42,868 nucleotides of DNA from Chloroflexota bacterium (GTDB lineage Bacteria; Chloroflexota; Dehalococcoidia; Bin125). The DNA lies in assembly GCA_028875225.1 (NCBI GenBank), contig JAPPFB010000010.1, positions 1-42,868 of the forward strand, written 5' to 3'. The position numbers were made by a program, and so were the translations under genes. This document shows positions 8,399-16,236 of this stretch, piece after piece (the first letter of the stretch is position 1; the number at the start of each line of letters is the position of its first letter). Below the pieces are notes generated by a model, which was not told the DNA's origin, searched no databases, and saw only the letters and a program-made list of their open reading frames with translations.

Positions 8399-8403
8399 GT
8401 CAA
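8375..8403 (-). promoter_or_regulatory. promoter of the three-gene HTH operon
   Basis: On the minus strand TTGACA (8403-8398, perfect -35) is followed by 17 nt and ATACCT (8380-8375, fair -10). Transcription would start near 8368 and read into the genes at 8275-7432. One copy of the TACAAGTGTT repeat lies inside the spacer, where a bound repressor would block RNA polymerase. Confidence 0.5.
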
Positions 8404-8679
8404 TGACTGTTGGAGTGCATCATTGATGCTGTGGAAGACCTATCTTGGCGATGAGCATATTGGGATGCAAGCCGCGCGGCCCTCCGATCAGAGGCCCACA
8501 CATGCCTCGGCGGATTGGGCAATCGATCGCGATGATCAGGGGCCAATACGACCGCGTACGGAGCGAGGAGGGACCGGCGCGGGGTGTTGTTTGCTACCAG
8601 GGAGGCCGGATGCAATCGGTTCTGAGTCCGCGGTTGGACCACTCTGGCGTGCGGTGGGATTCGGCGCCGGGCGACCGCT

Positions 8680-9468
8680 TCACTCGTTTCCACCCTCGGC
8701 CAGCAGCGGCCGGATCTCGCGTGTGCGCATGTCGAGGAAGGCGTAGTCCTTGAGTAGGTCCACGTCCGGGACCAGCACCTCGCCTCGGAACCGCGTCCCG
8801 GGCCGATCGCCCCACTGGACCACCTGCTCCCGGACCAATTCTGCCAGGCCGACCGACACACCCGAGCGCGACATCGTCGTCAGCCGTGCGATGTCCGTCT
8901 GGCGCACGGCGATCCGGCGATCGACGCCGAAATCGCGGTCCTCCAGCGCCAGCCGTGAGATCAGCGCCGCCGCCACCCGCGAGCCGGGCGCGCCGCTGGT
9001 CGCGAGCGAGACCCAGTAGTAGCGGGCCAGCCGGCGCATCACCAATTCGTGCATTCGCTCGCGCACCGATGGCAGCTCATCCACCACCCGCGCCATCACC
9101 ACCTTCGGAATCCGGACCACGACCGCCTCCGTGATCGCCGAGTAGCTGGCGACCCAGCGCTCCGCGTCCATCAAGAACTCGTGCACCCCGATCAGGAACG
9201 GCGCGGCGAGCTCGGAGTGGGGGGATTGCCAGGGCACTGCCGTGCCGTGTTGCACGAAGACCAGGTCCGCGAACGCCGAACCCGATTGGATGAAGGGTGA
9301 GTCAGCGGAAGGCTCGATGTAGTCCATATCCAGTGCCGGGGCAGAGCCCACGAGCACACGGTCCAAATCCTCGACCGAGACCGACTCGAAGTCGAGGCAC
9401 CGGACGAGCCCCTTGGCGAATCCTGAGACGCGAACGGACATCGACGGCCCCCGGCCTGCGTTGCTCAT
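8680..9468 (-). CDS. Crp/Fnr-family transcriptional regulator
   Basis: This protein of about 262 residues has an N-terminal beta-roll-like region (about 40-130), a long dimerisation helix (about 130-160) and a C-terminal HTH_Crp domain. The recognition segment is VRQTDIARLTTMSRSGVSVG, and a wing follows. The usual phosphate-binding signature (G-E-x-x-x...R-x-A) is not recognisable in the beta-roll, so cyclic nucleotide binding is doubtful. The start is uncertain: the frame opens at 9498 with TTG, ATG occurs at 9468 and 9441, and only the last has a purine-rich stretch upstream. It is separated from the HTH operon by about 270 bp without coding signs. Confidence 0.7.
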   Translation of the reverse strand: MSNAGRGPSMSVRVSGFAKGLVRCLDFESVSVEDLDRVLVGSAPALDMDYIEPSADSPFIQSGSAFADLVFVQHGTAVPWQSPHSELAAPFLIGVHEFLMDAERWVASYSAITEAVVVRIPKVVMARVVDELPSVRERMHELVMRRLARYYWVSLATSGAPGSRVAAALISRLALEDRDFGVDRRIAVRQTDIARLTTMSRSGVSVGLAELVREQVVQWGDRPGTRFRGEVLVPDVDLLKDYAFLDMRTREIRPLLAEGGNE

Positions 9469-9717
9469 GCGTACAGTATTCGATCTGAAGGGCCACAAGG
9501 AGAGCTGTTCTGAACGATGCGATGCGCGTGAACAGGCAAAGACAATGGCGTCTCGACAAGAAGCAGTATCACCGCCTCGTGTAATCTCACACCTTTGTGG
9601 CCTGTTGTGGACATTACAACTAAGGCTGGACTCAGTTTAGATGTGGGGGCGTGGCTCACGCACCGATGAGCTGCCGGAGCCAAGACCTAAGCCGAGCCGT
9701 GGCACGAGCCACTGAGT

Positions 9718-10407
9718 TCAGAAAATCCGCAGGCCCAGCAGGGCAACCGCGCGAACTGTGTCAGGATCGTCGGGCTGGACAGTCTCGAAGCCAAACGAAT
9801 GTAAGGGTGGGGGCGAGTTCGAACCCGGTTCGAAGATGGCCCAGTTTGAGGTCCCATCATCGAGACGCGATCGGTAGTGGATGCCGGCGAAGGGTCTCCT
9901 CTCTTCAGTTCGGCATTCGTAGACGAACCGTGAGACTTCCTGAGTGAATCCTCTGGGAGCGTTGAGTCGAATCGCCGCTGCATCTATGTCTGAAAGCCCG
10001 TAGTGAATGCCCCTACTAGCGAGGTGCGAGCGCAACGAAGCGAGCGAACCAGCGGCGCCGACATCTGCAAAGACTCCATCCACCTCAGCGATGCCCATGA
10101 GTCGGCGCTCGAACCACTCGCGGGGAACCGTCCCGGCAGCGATCGGGTCGTTATCGCCTTCGATCTCGCTAAGCGCCGCGGCTGTCGCTATATCGGGTCG
10201 GAAGGGCGAGAGCGTTTCGATCAATGCTCCGAAACGCGTCGTGCTCGCGTACAAGACGCGATAGGAAGCCTCTGGATCGTCCCAACGATTGCCGAAGGTG
10301 CCGTCTGAACCCGCGTGGCTCCAATCGGGCCACACCCAAGGATCGGGAGTGCGGGCGAGACGAAAGACTGCTCCCGAGGGAGTTACGGTCTCTAGAGCGC
10401 AGGTCAT
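9718..10407 (-). CDS. RES-domain toxin of a RES-Xre toxin-antitoxin pair
   Basis: This 229-residue protein carries the RES domain. Arg41 is in GNRW, Tyr53 in LYAS and Glu64 in ALIETL, followed by the typical R-G-I-HYGLSD and APRGFTQEVSRF segments. Known RES toxins degrade or modify NAD+ and arrest growth. The gene overlaps its upstream partner by 4 bp (ATGA), the normal antitoxin-first order. The domain appears complete, so the toxin is probably active when not neutralised. Confidence 0.8.
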   Translation of the reverse strand: MTCALETVTPSGAVFRLARTPDPWVWPDWSHAGSDGTFGNRWDDPEASYRVLYASTTRFGALIETLSPFRPDIATAAALSEIEGDNDPIAAGTVPREWFERRLMGIAEVDGVFADVGAAGSLASLRSHLASRGIHYGLSDIDAAAIRLNAPRGFTQEVSRFVYECRTEERRPFAGIHYRSRLDDGTSNWAIFEPGSNSPPPLHSFGFETVQPDDPDTVRAVALLGLRIF

Positions 10408-10796
10408 CCAGCGACCAAGAAGGCGCGTGCGGCGGCGATTACATTCGGGCCTACTTCATCAAGATCGCCTTCGCGGAGGAGGTGCAGCGGTGAGCGGTCG
10501 TCAAGCTGTGGATTCAGCCCTTGGAACCAGACTTGCGCGACGGCTGCTGAGTCCGCCGCTGCGATCGGAGCAGCCGCTTGCAAAGCGGTGCGTAGACGCC
10601 GCTGCACGTCGGCACTCGGTTCGCGGGTACCATCCGCCCATTGGTTGACGGCGCGAGTTTCCTTGACCGATCCTAGGTAGGCGCAGAGTTTGACACCAAG
10701 GATGCCTCGTATCTCTTGGACAACCTCCGGAAATGTAGAGCGGGTTGCGCGCGCATGCGCCTCGTAATCCGGCCTGGCGACACTGGTCGTCGTCAT
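10404..10796 (-). CDS. Xre/MbcA/ParS-type antitoxin of the RES toxin
   Basis: This 130-residue protein precedes and overlaps the RES toxin. Residues 20-75 form an Xre-like DNA-binding helical region (LCAYLGSVKETRAVNQWADG). The C-terminus has the toxin-binding pattern of the MbcA/ParS family (WFQGLNPQLDDRSPLHLL, then VIAAARAFL). Family members neutralise the RES toxin by covering its active site and repress the operon. A short GGGGGACC stretch lies just upstream of the ATG. Confidence 0.78.
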   Translation of the reverse strand: MTTTSVARPDYEAHARATRSTFPEVVQEIRGILGVKLCAYLGSVKETRAVNQWADGTREPSADVQRRLRTALQAAAPIAAADSAAVAQVWFQGLNPQLDDRSPLHLLREGDLDEVGPNVIAAARAFLVAG

Positions 10797-10951
10797 TGGT
10801 CCCCCTCAGTCTCACAGAGATCATACCACCTTGAATCCCTTGCCAAACACGCCCGAGATCACGAAGACTCCCTCGGGCGAGATGAACCGACTGGCAGAGG
10901 ACGCGGGGCACCTGAGCCTCACCTAGCGATCCCTCCTTATGTTGCAAGGCG

Positions 10952-10964
10952 TAGAGTAGAGTCA
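10952..10964 (+). promoter_or_regulatory. candidate leaderless promoter -10 (TAGAGT)
   Basis: TAGAGT at 10952-10957, then exactly 7 nt, then GTG at 10965. This matches the spacing at 2198 and 39764 and supports the chosen start of the RDD gene. Confidence 0.4.
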
Positions 10965-11399
10965 GTGAACGATACAGCTAACCTCCAGGAATCGCAGCCC
11001 GAAGCGCTCGCCAGTCCGGGCCGCCGCTTGGCGGGTGCGGTGCTGGAGATCGCCCTGTTCTGTCTGACGCTCGCGATCGGCTGGATCGTCTGGTACCTGA
11101 TCGTCGCGCGCCGGGGGCAGAGCCCGGCCAAGCGGCTGCTGGGCATGCGCGTCGTGCGCGAGGACGGGGCGGCGGCTGACTTGGGCTGGATGCTGGTCCG
11201 CGACCTCGTGGTCCGGGTGGTGGCCCTAGGCGCGCTGGATGCGGCCCTGGTCGGCATTCTGGGGGAGGCGGCGGGCGGGGCGCTGTCCGGCCTCGTGCTC
11301 GTGGCGGCGGCGCTGTGGTGCGTCTGGGACGCACGACACCGCTGCCTCTGGGATCGCGTGGTCGGCACGCGCGTGATCCGAGTCGCCCGCCGAGCCTGA
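10965..11399 (+). CDS. RDD-family membrane protein
   Basis: This protein of about 144 residues matches the RDD family. The RRLAGAVLEIALF start of helix 1 is followed by a second hydrophobic stretch, then the cytoplasmic GQSPAKRLLGMRVVREDG motif, and a C-terminal helix (ALSGLVLVAAALWCVWD) ends in the basic RHRCLWDRVVGTRVI segment. The role of the family is mostly unknown, and some members are linked to sodium or lipid transport. The frame is open further upstream, but the GTG at 10965 sits 7 nt behind a TAGAGT box. It is divergent from the RES-Xre pair. Confidence 0.75.
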   Translation: MNDTANLQESQPEALASPGRRLAGAVLEIALFCLTLAIGWIVWYLIVARRGQSPAKRLLGMRVVREDGAAADLGWMLVRDLVVRVVALGALDAALVGILGEAAGGALSGLVLVAAALWCVWDARHRCLWDRVVGTRVIRVARRA

Positions 11400-11546
11400 A
11401 TGGACGCGAGTGCCGCTAGTCGGTGCTCACAACCGGGCCGGAACGCAGACGTGGAGTTGGCCTCGCTGCTGAGTTGCCTCCGTTCTGGGCTAGCGCGTGA
11501 ACTGTCGGCGGCGTCGCTGCGTTAGCATGGCTCCTAGAGGACGCTG

Positions 11547-12266
11547 ATGACGACCGCCAAACCCCGCGCCGACCGCGGCCGCCTCCGGCTGCCGGACATT
11601 CCCCGGCGAGAGCCCGACGAAGTGACCGCCTTCGACCACTTGCACCAACAGGGCAATGCCCACCACCTGGCCATGCACTTGATTGCCGCGGGTGCCGACC
11701 CCGAGACGCTGCTGGTCACGGCCGACCGCTGGATCGTCCAGCACCTGTCGAGTTTCCGGGAGCGGGCACGCTATCCCGACTTGCTAGTCGCGTTCGACGT
11801 CGCCCCCGAGCTGTACCGGGCCAGCAACGGCTATGTGATCTCAGAACAGGGCAAGCCGCCCGACTTCGTGCTCGAAATCGCATCGGCAAGCACCGGCCGC
11901 GTGGATGTCGGCAAGAAGCAGGACGACTACGAGCGCTTCGGCATCCGCGAGTACTGGCGCTTCGACGAGACGGGCGAGTTCCACGGGGCGCGGTTAGCCG
12001 GCGATCGCCTGGCCTCGGGCCGCTACGAGCCGATTGTCATCGAGGCGCTGCCCGATGGCGATCTCGAGGGCTACAGCGAGGCGCTCAATCTCAAGCTGCG
12101 CTGGCAGGCTGGGAGGCTCGGCTGGCACGAACCGATCAATGGACGTCACATCGCAACGTTCGAGCAAGAACGTGCTCGCGCCGACGCCGAGCATGCCGCA
12201 TACGTCCAATCAGAGCGGCGAGTTCGCGAACTGGAAGCCGAGCTGCGCCGATTACGTCGCGACTGA
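11547..12266 (+). CDS. Uma2-family (DUF820) putative restriction-endonuclease-like protein
   Basis: This 239-residue protein has the Uma2 fold of the PD-(D/E)XK group. The signature order is YPDLLVAFDV, then GKPPDFVLEIASAST, then K-x-DDYERFGIREYWRFD. The acidic residues in PDLLVAF-D and VLEIAS and the following Lys are the likely metal site. The last 45 residues are a coiled coil (EQERARADAEHAAYVQSERR). Uma2 genes are abundant in multicellular bacteria and their role is unsettled. The ATG has GAGGA about 5 nt upstream. The MmeI-like gene starts 36 bp further on and may be co-transcribed. Confidence 0.8.
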   Translation: MTTAKPRADRGRLRLPDIPRREPDEVTAFDHLHQQGNAHHLAMHLIAAGADPETLLVTADRWIVQHLSSFRERARYPDLLVAFDVAPELYRASNGYVISEQGKPPDFVLEIASASTGRVDVGKKQDDYERFGIREYWRFDETGEFHGARLAGDRLASGRYEPIVIEALPDGDLEGYSEALNLKLRWQAGRLGWHEPINGRHIATFEQERARADAEHAAYVQSERRVRELEAELRRLRRD

Positions 12267-12302
12267 CGCACTCGGCTTGACTCGGCTTCGCTCCCGTTGA
12301 TC

Positions 12303-15206
12303 ATGAGTATCCGCGAGTTGTCGGCCGCCCAGTTCGCCGCCAAGTGGCGCGACAACGCAAGGCGTGAGAGCGCCTCGTCGCAAGAACACTTCATCGACCT
12401 CTGCCGACTCCTCGGCGTTCAGACCCCTGCCGAAGCGGATCCGTCAGGCGAGTCCTACACCTTTGAGGCCGGCGCCGAGCGGCTGAGCACCGGTGGTCAG
12501 GGCTGGGCCGACGTCTGGAAGCGCGGACACTTCGGCTGGGAGTACAAGGGCGACCGCGCCGACCTCGCCGCCGCCTACCGACAGCTCCTCGACTACCGCG
12601 AAGACCTGGAAAACCCGCCCGCGCTGGTGGTCAGCGACATGGACCGCATCGAGGTCCACACCAACTTCACCAACACCCGACCCCGCGTCCACGAGATCAC
12701 GCTCGACGACCTCGCCGAAGGCGGCGACCGGACCGCCGAGGCGCTGCGCATCCTCCGCGCCGTGATGATCGAGCCCGAGGATCTGCGCCCGCGCCAGACG
12801 CCGGACGAAGTCACACAGGTTGCCGCATCGCGCTTCGCCGACCTTGCGCGCTCGATGCAGGAGCGCGAATACGAGCCCGAAACCGTCGCGCACTTCCTCA
12901 ATCGCGTCCTCTTTTGCCTGTTCGCCGAGGATGTCGGCTTGCTGCCGCGAGGCCTGATGACCGACCTGATCGAGTCGCGCCAGGACGCCCCCGAGGCGTT
13001 CACCAGCGGGCTCGCCGATCTCTTCCGCCTGATGTCGGACCGCGAAGCCGGGCGATTTTTCGGCACCCAGCGGATTGAGTGGTTCAACGGTGGGCTGTTC
13101 GACGACGATGTGGTGCTGCCGTTTAACCGCGACGAGCTCCGCACCGTCGCCGACGCCTCCAAGCTCGACTGGTCGCAGGTCGAGCCCGCGATCCTCGGCA
13201 CGCTGTTCGAGCGTGGACTCGACCCGGCCAAGCGCGGGCAGCTCGGCGCGCACTACACCGACCGCGAGAAGATCCTGATGGTCGTCGAGCCGGTCGTGAT
13301 GACCCCGCTGCGCCGCGAGTTCGCGGCCTTGCAGGAGCGCGTCGCCGAGCTGATGAAGGACCGCGAGCCCAGCCCCCTCACTCGCGAGGGCCTGCGCCGC
13401 GCCAACCTGCCCAAATGGGAGCGGGACGCCGAGGCCGAGTGGCGCGCCTACATCCAGCGCCTGCGAGACGTGCGCGTGCTCGACCCCGCCTGCGGCTCGG
13501 GCAACTTCCTCTACGTCACCCTGCGCCTGCTCAAGGACCTCGAGCAGCAGGCGATCCGCTGGGGTGCCGAGCGGCTGCGGATCACCGGCGAGTTCCCCCG
13601 CGTCGACCCGCACAACGTGCTCGGCATCGAGATCAACCCCTACGCCAAGGAGCTGGCCGGCGTCGCCATCTGGGTCGGCCACATCCAGTGGATGCTCGAC
13701 CACGGTTACGGCTTCCCCCGAGACCCGGTCCTCCAACCGCTCGACAACATCGAACTCCGCGACGCCATCCTCGCCTACGACGAAGACGGCAACCCTGTCC
13801 CTGCAACCTGGCCAGAGGCCGAGTTCATCGTCGGCAATCCGCCGTTCCTGGGCAAAGCGAAGCTACGCGAGTCTCTGGGAGACGAGTACGTGGAATCTCT
13901 CTATAGGACTTGGGGTTCGCAGGTTCCCAACAGCGCGGATCTGGTCTGCTATTGGCACGAACTCGCCCGGCAAGTCATTGCCGCAGGTTCGTCAAGGCGC
14001 GCGGGGCTGCTGGCGACAAACAGTATCCGAGGCGGCGCGAATCGTCAGACTCTCGAAGCGATCAAGGGCAGTGGTGAGTTGTTTCTTGCATGGTCGGACG
14101 AACCGTGGATTGTTGAAGGAGCTGCAGTTCGTGTCTCGATCGTTGCGCAAGACTCCGGAATGGAGACGGACCGAAGTCTCGATGGTGAGGCAGTGCCATT
14201 CATCAACGCTGATCTGACGACCGGAGCCGACCTAAGCGCTGCACGGTCTCTCGATGAGGGTGCCAAGCTGTGTTTCGAGGGAGTCAAGAAGGCAGGATCA
14301 TTTGATATCACCGGTGAGGCGGCGAGGGCGATGCTGATGCAGCCCTCGAATATCAATGGGCGGCTGAACGCGGACGTCGTCGTTCCTTCCGTCAATGGCT
14401 GGGATGTCACTCGGCGCCCCCGTGATGTGTTCATCATCGACTTTCAGGACATGCCTCACTCTGATGCGGCTGGCTACGAGACACCGTACTCACATGTCGA
14501 AGAGCATGTCTTGCCGTTTCGCGCCAAGAACCGCGAGAAGCGAAGCCGCGAGCTCTGGTGGCAGCATCAGCGCCCTAGACCACTGCTGCGTTCGGCACTG
14601 GAACCCCTTAGCAGATTCATTGTGACCCCGGCAGTCGCTAAGCACCGCGTCTTCGTCTGGCTCTCAAAGCCGCAACTACCTGATCACCAGCTGTACGTGT
14701 TCGCCCGCGACGACGACTACGCGTTTGGCGTCCTCCACTCGCGAGCCCACGAACTCTGGTCGCTGCGGATGGGCACCAGCCTTGAGGACCGCCCGCGATA
14801 CACGCCGACCACGACCTTCGAGACCTTCCCCTGGCCGCTCAGCACGCCCGACGAGGCCCTGACGCCCGAACAGCGGGGGCACCGCGACGCCATCGGCGCC
14901 GCGGCGAAGGAGTTAGACGAGAAGCGCCGGCTCTGGCTCAACCCGCCCGAGTGGGTCCGCGAGGTCCCGGACGTCATCCCCTCTCTGCCCGACCGCCTCC
15001 TGCCCGTCGACGACGAGGCCGCGATGCAACTTGAGAAACGCACCCTGACCAATCTCTACAACCAGCGTCCCACCTGGCTCGACAACCTCCATCGAACCCT
15101 TGACGCCGCCGTCTTCGCCGCCTACGACTGGCCCGCCGAGATCGACGACGAAGACATCCTCGAACGCCTCCTCACCCTCAACTTCGGTCGAATCGCGATC
15201 ATGTGA
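12303..15206 (+). CDS. MmeI-like (type IIL) single-chain restriction-modification enzyme
   Basis: This protein of about 967 residues has the full MmeI layout. The N-terminal nuclease has Asp70-x9-Glu80-x-Lys82 (D then WEYK), the spacing described for MmeI. A helical linker follows (FLNRVLFCLFAEDVGLLP). The methyltransferase has LGAHYT, motif I DPACGSGNFL (Asp394) and motif IV NPPF (Asn512), the latter typical of adenine-N6 methylation. Next come a target-recognition domain (about 520-800) and the conserved end (RYTPTTTFETFPWP). It should methylate one strand of a short asymmetric site and cut some 20 bp away. Third-position GC drops in the recognition domain and recovers near 14700, which suggests a swapped specificity segment. 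A TTG at 12297 is in frame, but the ATG at 12303 is preferred. Confidence 0.85.
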   Translation: MSIRELSAAQFAAKWRDNARRESASSQEHFIDLCRLLGVQTPAEADPSGESYTFEAGAERLSTGGQGWADVWKRGHFGWEYKGDRADLAAAYRQLLDYREDLENPPALVVSDMDRIEVHTNFTNTRPRVHEITLDDLAEGGDRTAEALRILRAVMIEPEDLRPRQTPDEVTQVAASRFADLARSMQEREYEPETVAHFLNRVLFCLFAEDVGLLPRGLMTDLIESRQDAPEAFTSGLADLFRLMSDREAGRFFGTQRIEWFNGGLFDDDVVLPFNRDELRTVADASKLDWSQVEPAILGTLFERGLDPAKRGQLGAHYTDREKILMVVEPVVMTPLRREFAALQERVAELMKDREPSPLTREGLRRANLPKWERDAEAEWRAYIQRLRDVRVLDPACGSGNFLYVTLRLLKDLEQQAIRWGAERLRITGEFPRVDPHNVLGIEINPYAKELAGVAIWVGHIQWMLDHGYGFPRDPVLQPLDNIELRDAILAYDEDGNPVPATWPEAEFIVGNPPFLGKAKLRESLGDEYVESLYRTWGSQVPNSADLVCYWHELARQVIAAGSSRRAGLLATNSIRGGANRQTLEAIKGSGELFLAWSDEPWIVEGAAVRVSIVAQDSGMETDRSLDGEAVPFINADLTTGADLSAARSLDEGAKLCFEGVKKAGSFDITGEAARAMLMQPSNINGRLNADVVVPSVNGWDVTRRPRDVFIIDFQDMPHSDAAGYETPYSHVEEHVLPFRAKNREKRSRELWWQHQRPRPLLRSALEPLSRFIVTPAVAKHRVFVWLSKPQLPDHQLYVFARDDDYAFGVLHSRAHELWSLRMGTSLEDRPRYTPTTTFETFPWPLSTPDEALTPEQRGHRDAIGAAAKELDEKRRLWLNPPEWVREVPDVIPSLPDRLLPVDDEAAMQLEKRTLTNLYNQRPTWLDNLHRTLDAAVFAAYDWPAEIDDEDILERLLTLNFGRIAIM

Positions 15207-15282
15207 TTGCGGTACCGTCGGTACTGAGCCCTGATCGCGATATGCATCCACAGAGGAAATCGGAAGGCGGGCGTGAGGTCGC

Positions 15283-15402
15283 GATGGACATTCGTCTCCA
15301 GCCGCGCGAGCTCGACATTCCCCAGGCCGACCCGTTCGCCAACGATCTCTTGGAACGGCAGCCAGAGATCGCGGCACTGACCAATGTCCTCGCTTCGATG
15401 TC
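15283..15402 (+). pseudogene. N-terminal stub of a KAP-family P-loop NTPase
   Basis: The first 40 codons (MDIRLQPRELDIPQADPF, then ANDLLERQPEIAALTNVL) match the start of KAP P-loop NTPases, which normally continue within about 15 residues into a Walker A loop. Here the frame runs instead into the antisense of an HsdM fragment, so the ATPase core is missing. KAP NTPases are common in phage-defence loci. GTGAGG upstream of the ATG may be the original ribosome binding site. The identification is from family memory. Confidence 0.6.
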
Positions 15403-15552
15403 TTTGGTGTCCGTCAGGATGCGGTCGAACCGTCGGAGCACGGTGAGTGGCAGGATGACCTTGCGGTACTCACTCCGCTTGTAGGGCCCCCGCAGCAGGT
15501 TGCAGATGCCCCAGATGAAGTTCGCCAGTTCGCCATGCGTTCGGGCGTTCAT
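15400..15552 (-). pseudogene. hsdM: N-terminal fragment of a type I restriction methyltransferase (HsdM)
   Basis: About 50 residues starting at the ATG at 15552 are a textbook HsdM start: MNARTHGELANFIWGICNLL, RGPYKRSEYRKVILPLTVL, RRFDRIL. After TDTKDI the frame meets the KAP stub on the opposite strand and continues as antisense of it. The catalytic motifs are absent and no hsdS or hsdR is visible nearby. The gene was cut by recombination at about 15400. Confidence 0.7.
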
Positions 15553-15639
15553 GCCGTTCTCGCCTCCCGTCCTGAAGCAGGGTACGTCAGTGCCCGCGCC
15601 GCCAACCTGAGCGAACGAGCGAGGTCCCACGTCGACTCC

Positions 15640-16147
15640 ATGGACGCCGTGCCGGAGGACCTCTTGCACCACGTCCTCGCCACGCTCGACGAGCCCGCTT
15701 ACGGCGGGGTCAACGCCGGCGGACTGCGCTTGGGCTGGCCCGCATCGCCCTGCCCGACGACCCGGCTGACCTCGCCTAGTCCGCCGTCCGAGGCTACCGC
15801 CCCGCCCGCATTCTCGACACCGACTCCAGCGTCACCAACCTCCTCACCGACTACACCCACATCACCCACATCGCCGTCCCCACCTCAGTTGACGGCCATC
15901 CAATGCGACCTGCCGACTCTCATTGCACCGCCGGCTGGGGCCATTTCGGAGCCAACCAGGCCGTCATGCCCGGTCAGGGCAAGATTATCCGCCACGGAGA
16001 TGTTATCGACGTTTATCTGAACGGATGAACCTATTGGCGAGACATACCAATCGAGGTTCGGACGTGCCGTCTCGGCGGCTACCCGGTCCTCAAGAAGTGG
16101 CTCACCGACCGGGAGTCGAAGGTGCTGGGACGGGCGTTGTTGGTGTG
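15640..16147 (+). pseudogene. degraded C-terminus of a type ISP/large methyltransferase-type restriction enzyme
   Basis: Two frames with a shift near 15735 and internal stops at 15777 (TAG) and about 16027 (TGA) together give a C-terminal end. The pieces are DLLHHVLATLDEPAYGGVNA, GLRLG-ARIALPDDPADLA, GQGKIIRHGDVIDVYLNG, and TYWRDIPIEVRTCRLGGYPV followed by LKKWLTDRESKVLGRALLV. The Y-x-LNG-TYWRD and GGYPVLKKWL-RE-VLGR ends recall the specificity domain of LlaBIII-like type ISP enzymes. No catalytic part remains. The family assignment is from memory of those ends. Confidence 0.5.
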
Positions 16148-16236
16148 AGCGGTCGGCTGGTCCTTCAAGGTGGCGCTTCGTAGGGCGGTGATCCTAGAGG
16201 AATCGTAAGATACACGCTCCACCTGGCCAGAGCTGA

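Noticed and set aside
9811-9830. tRNA T-loop-like GTTCGAACCCGG
   Set aside because: It lies in the RES toxin coding sequence, and no acceptor stem or other tRNA arms surround it.
12444-13736. 430-codon minus-strand open frame
   Set aside because: Antisense shadow of the MmeI-like enzyme, whose motifs are unambiguous.
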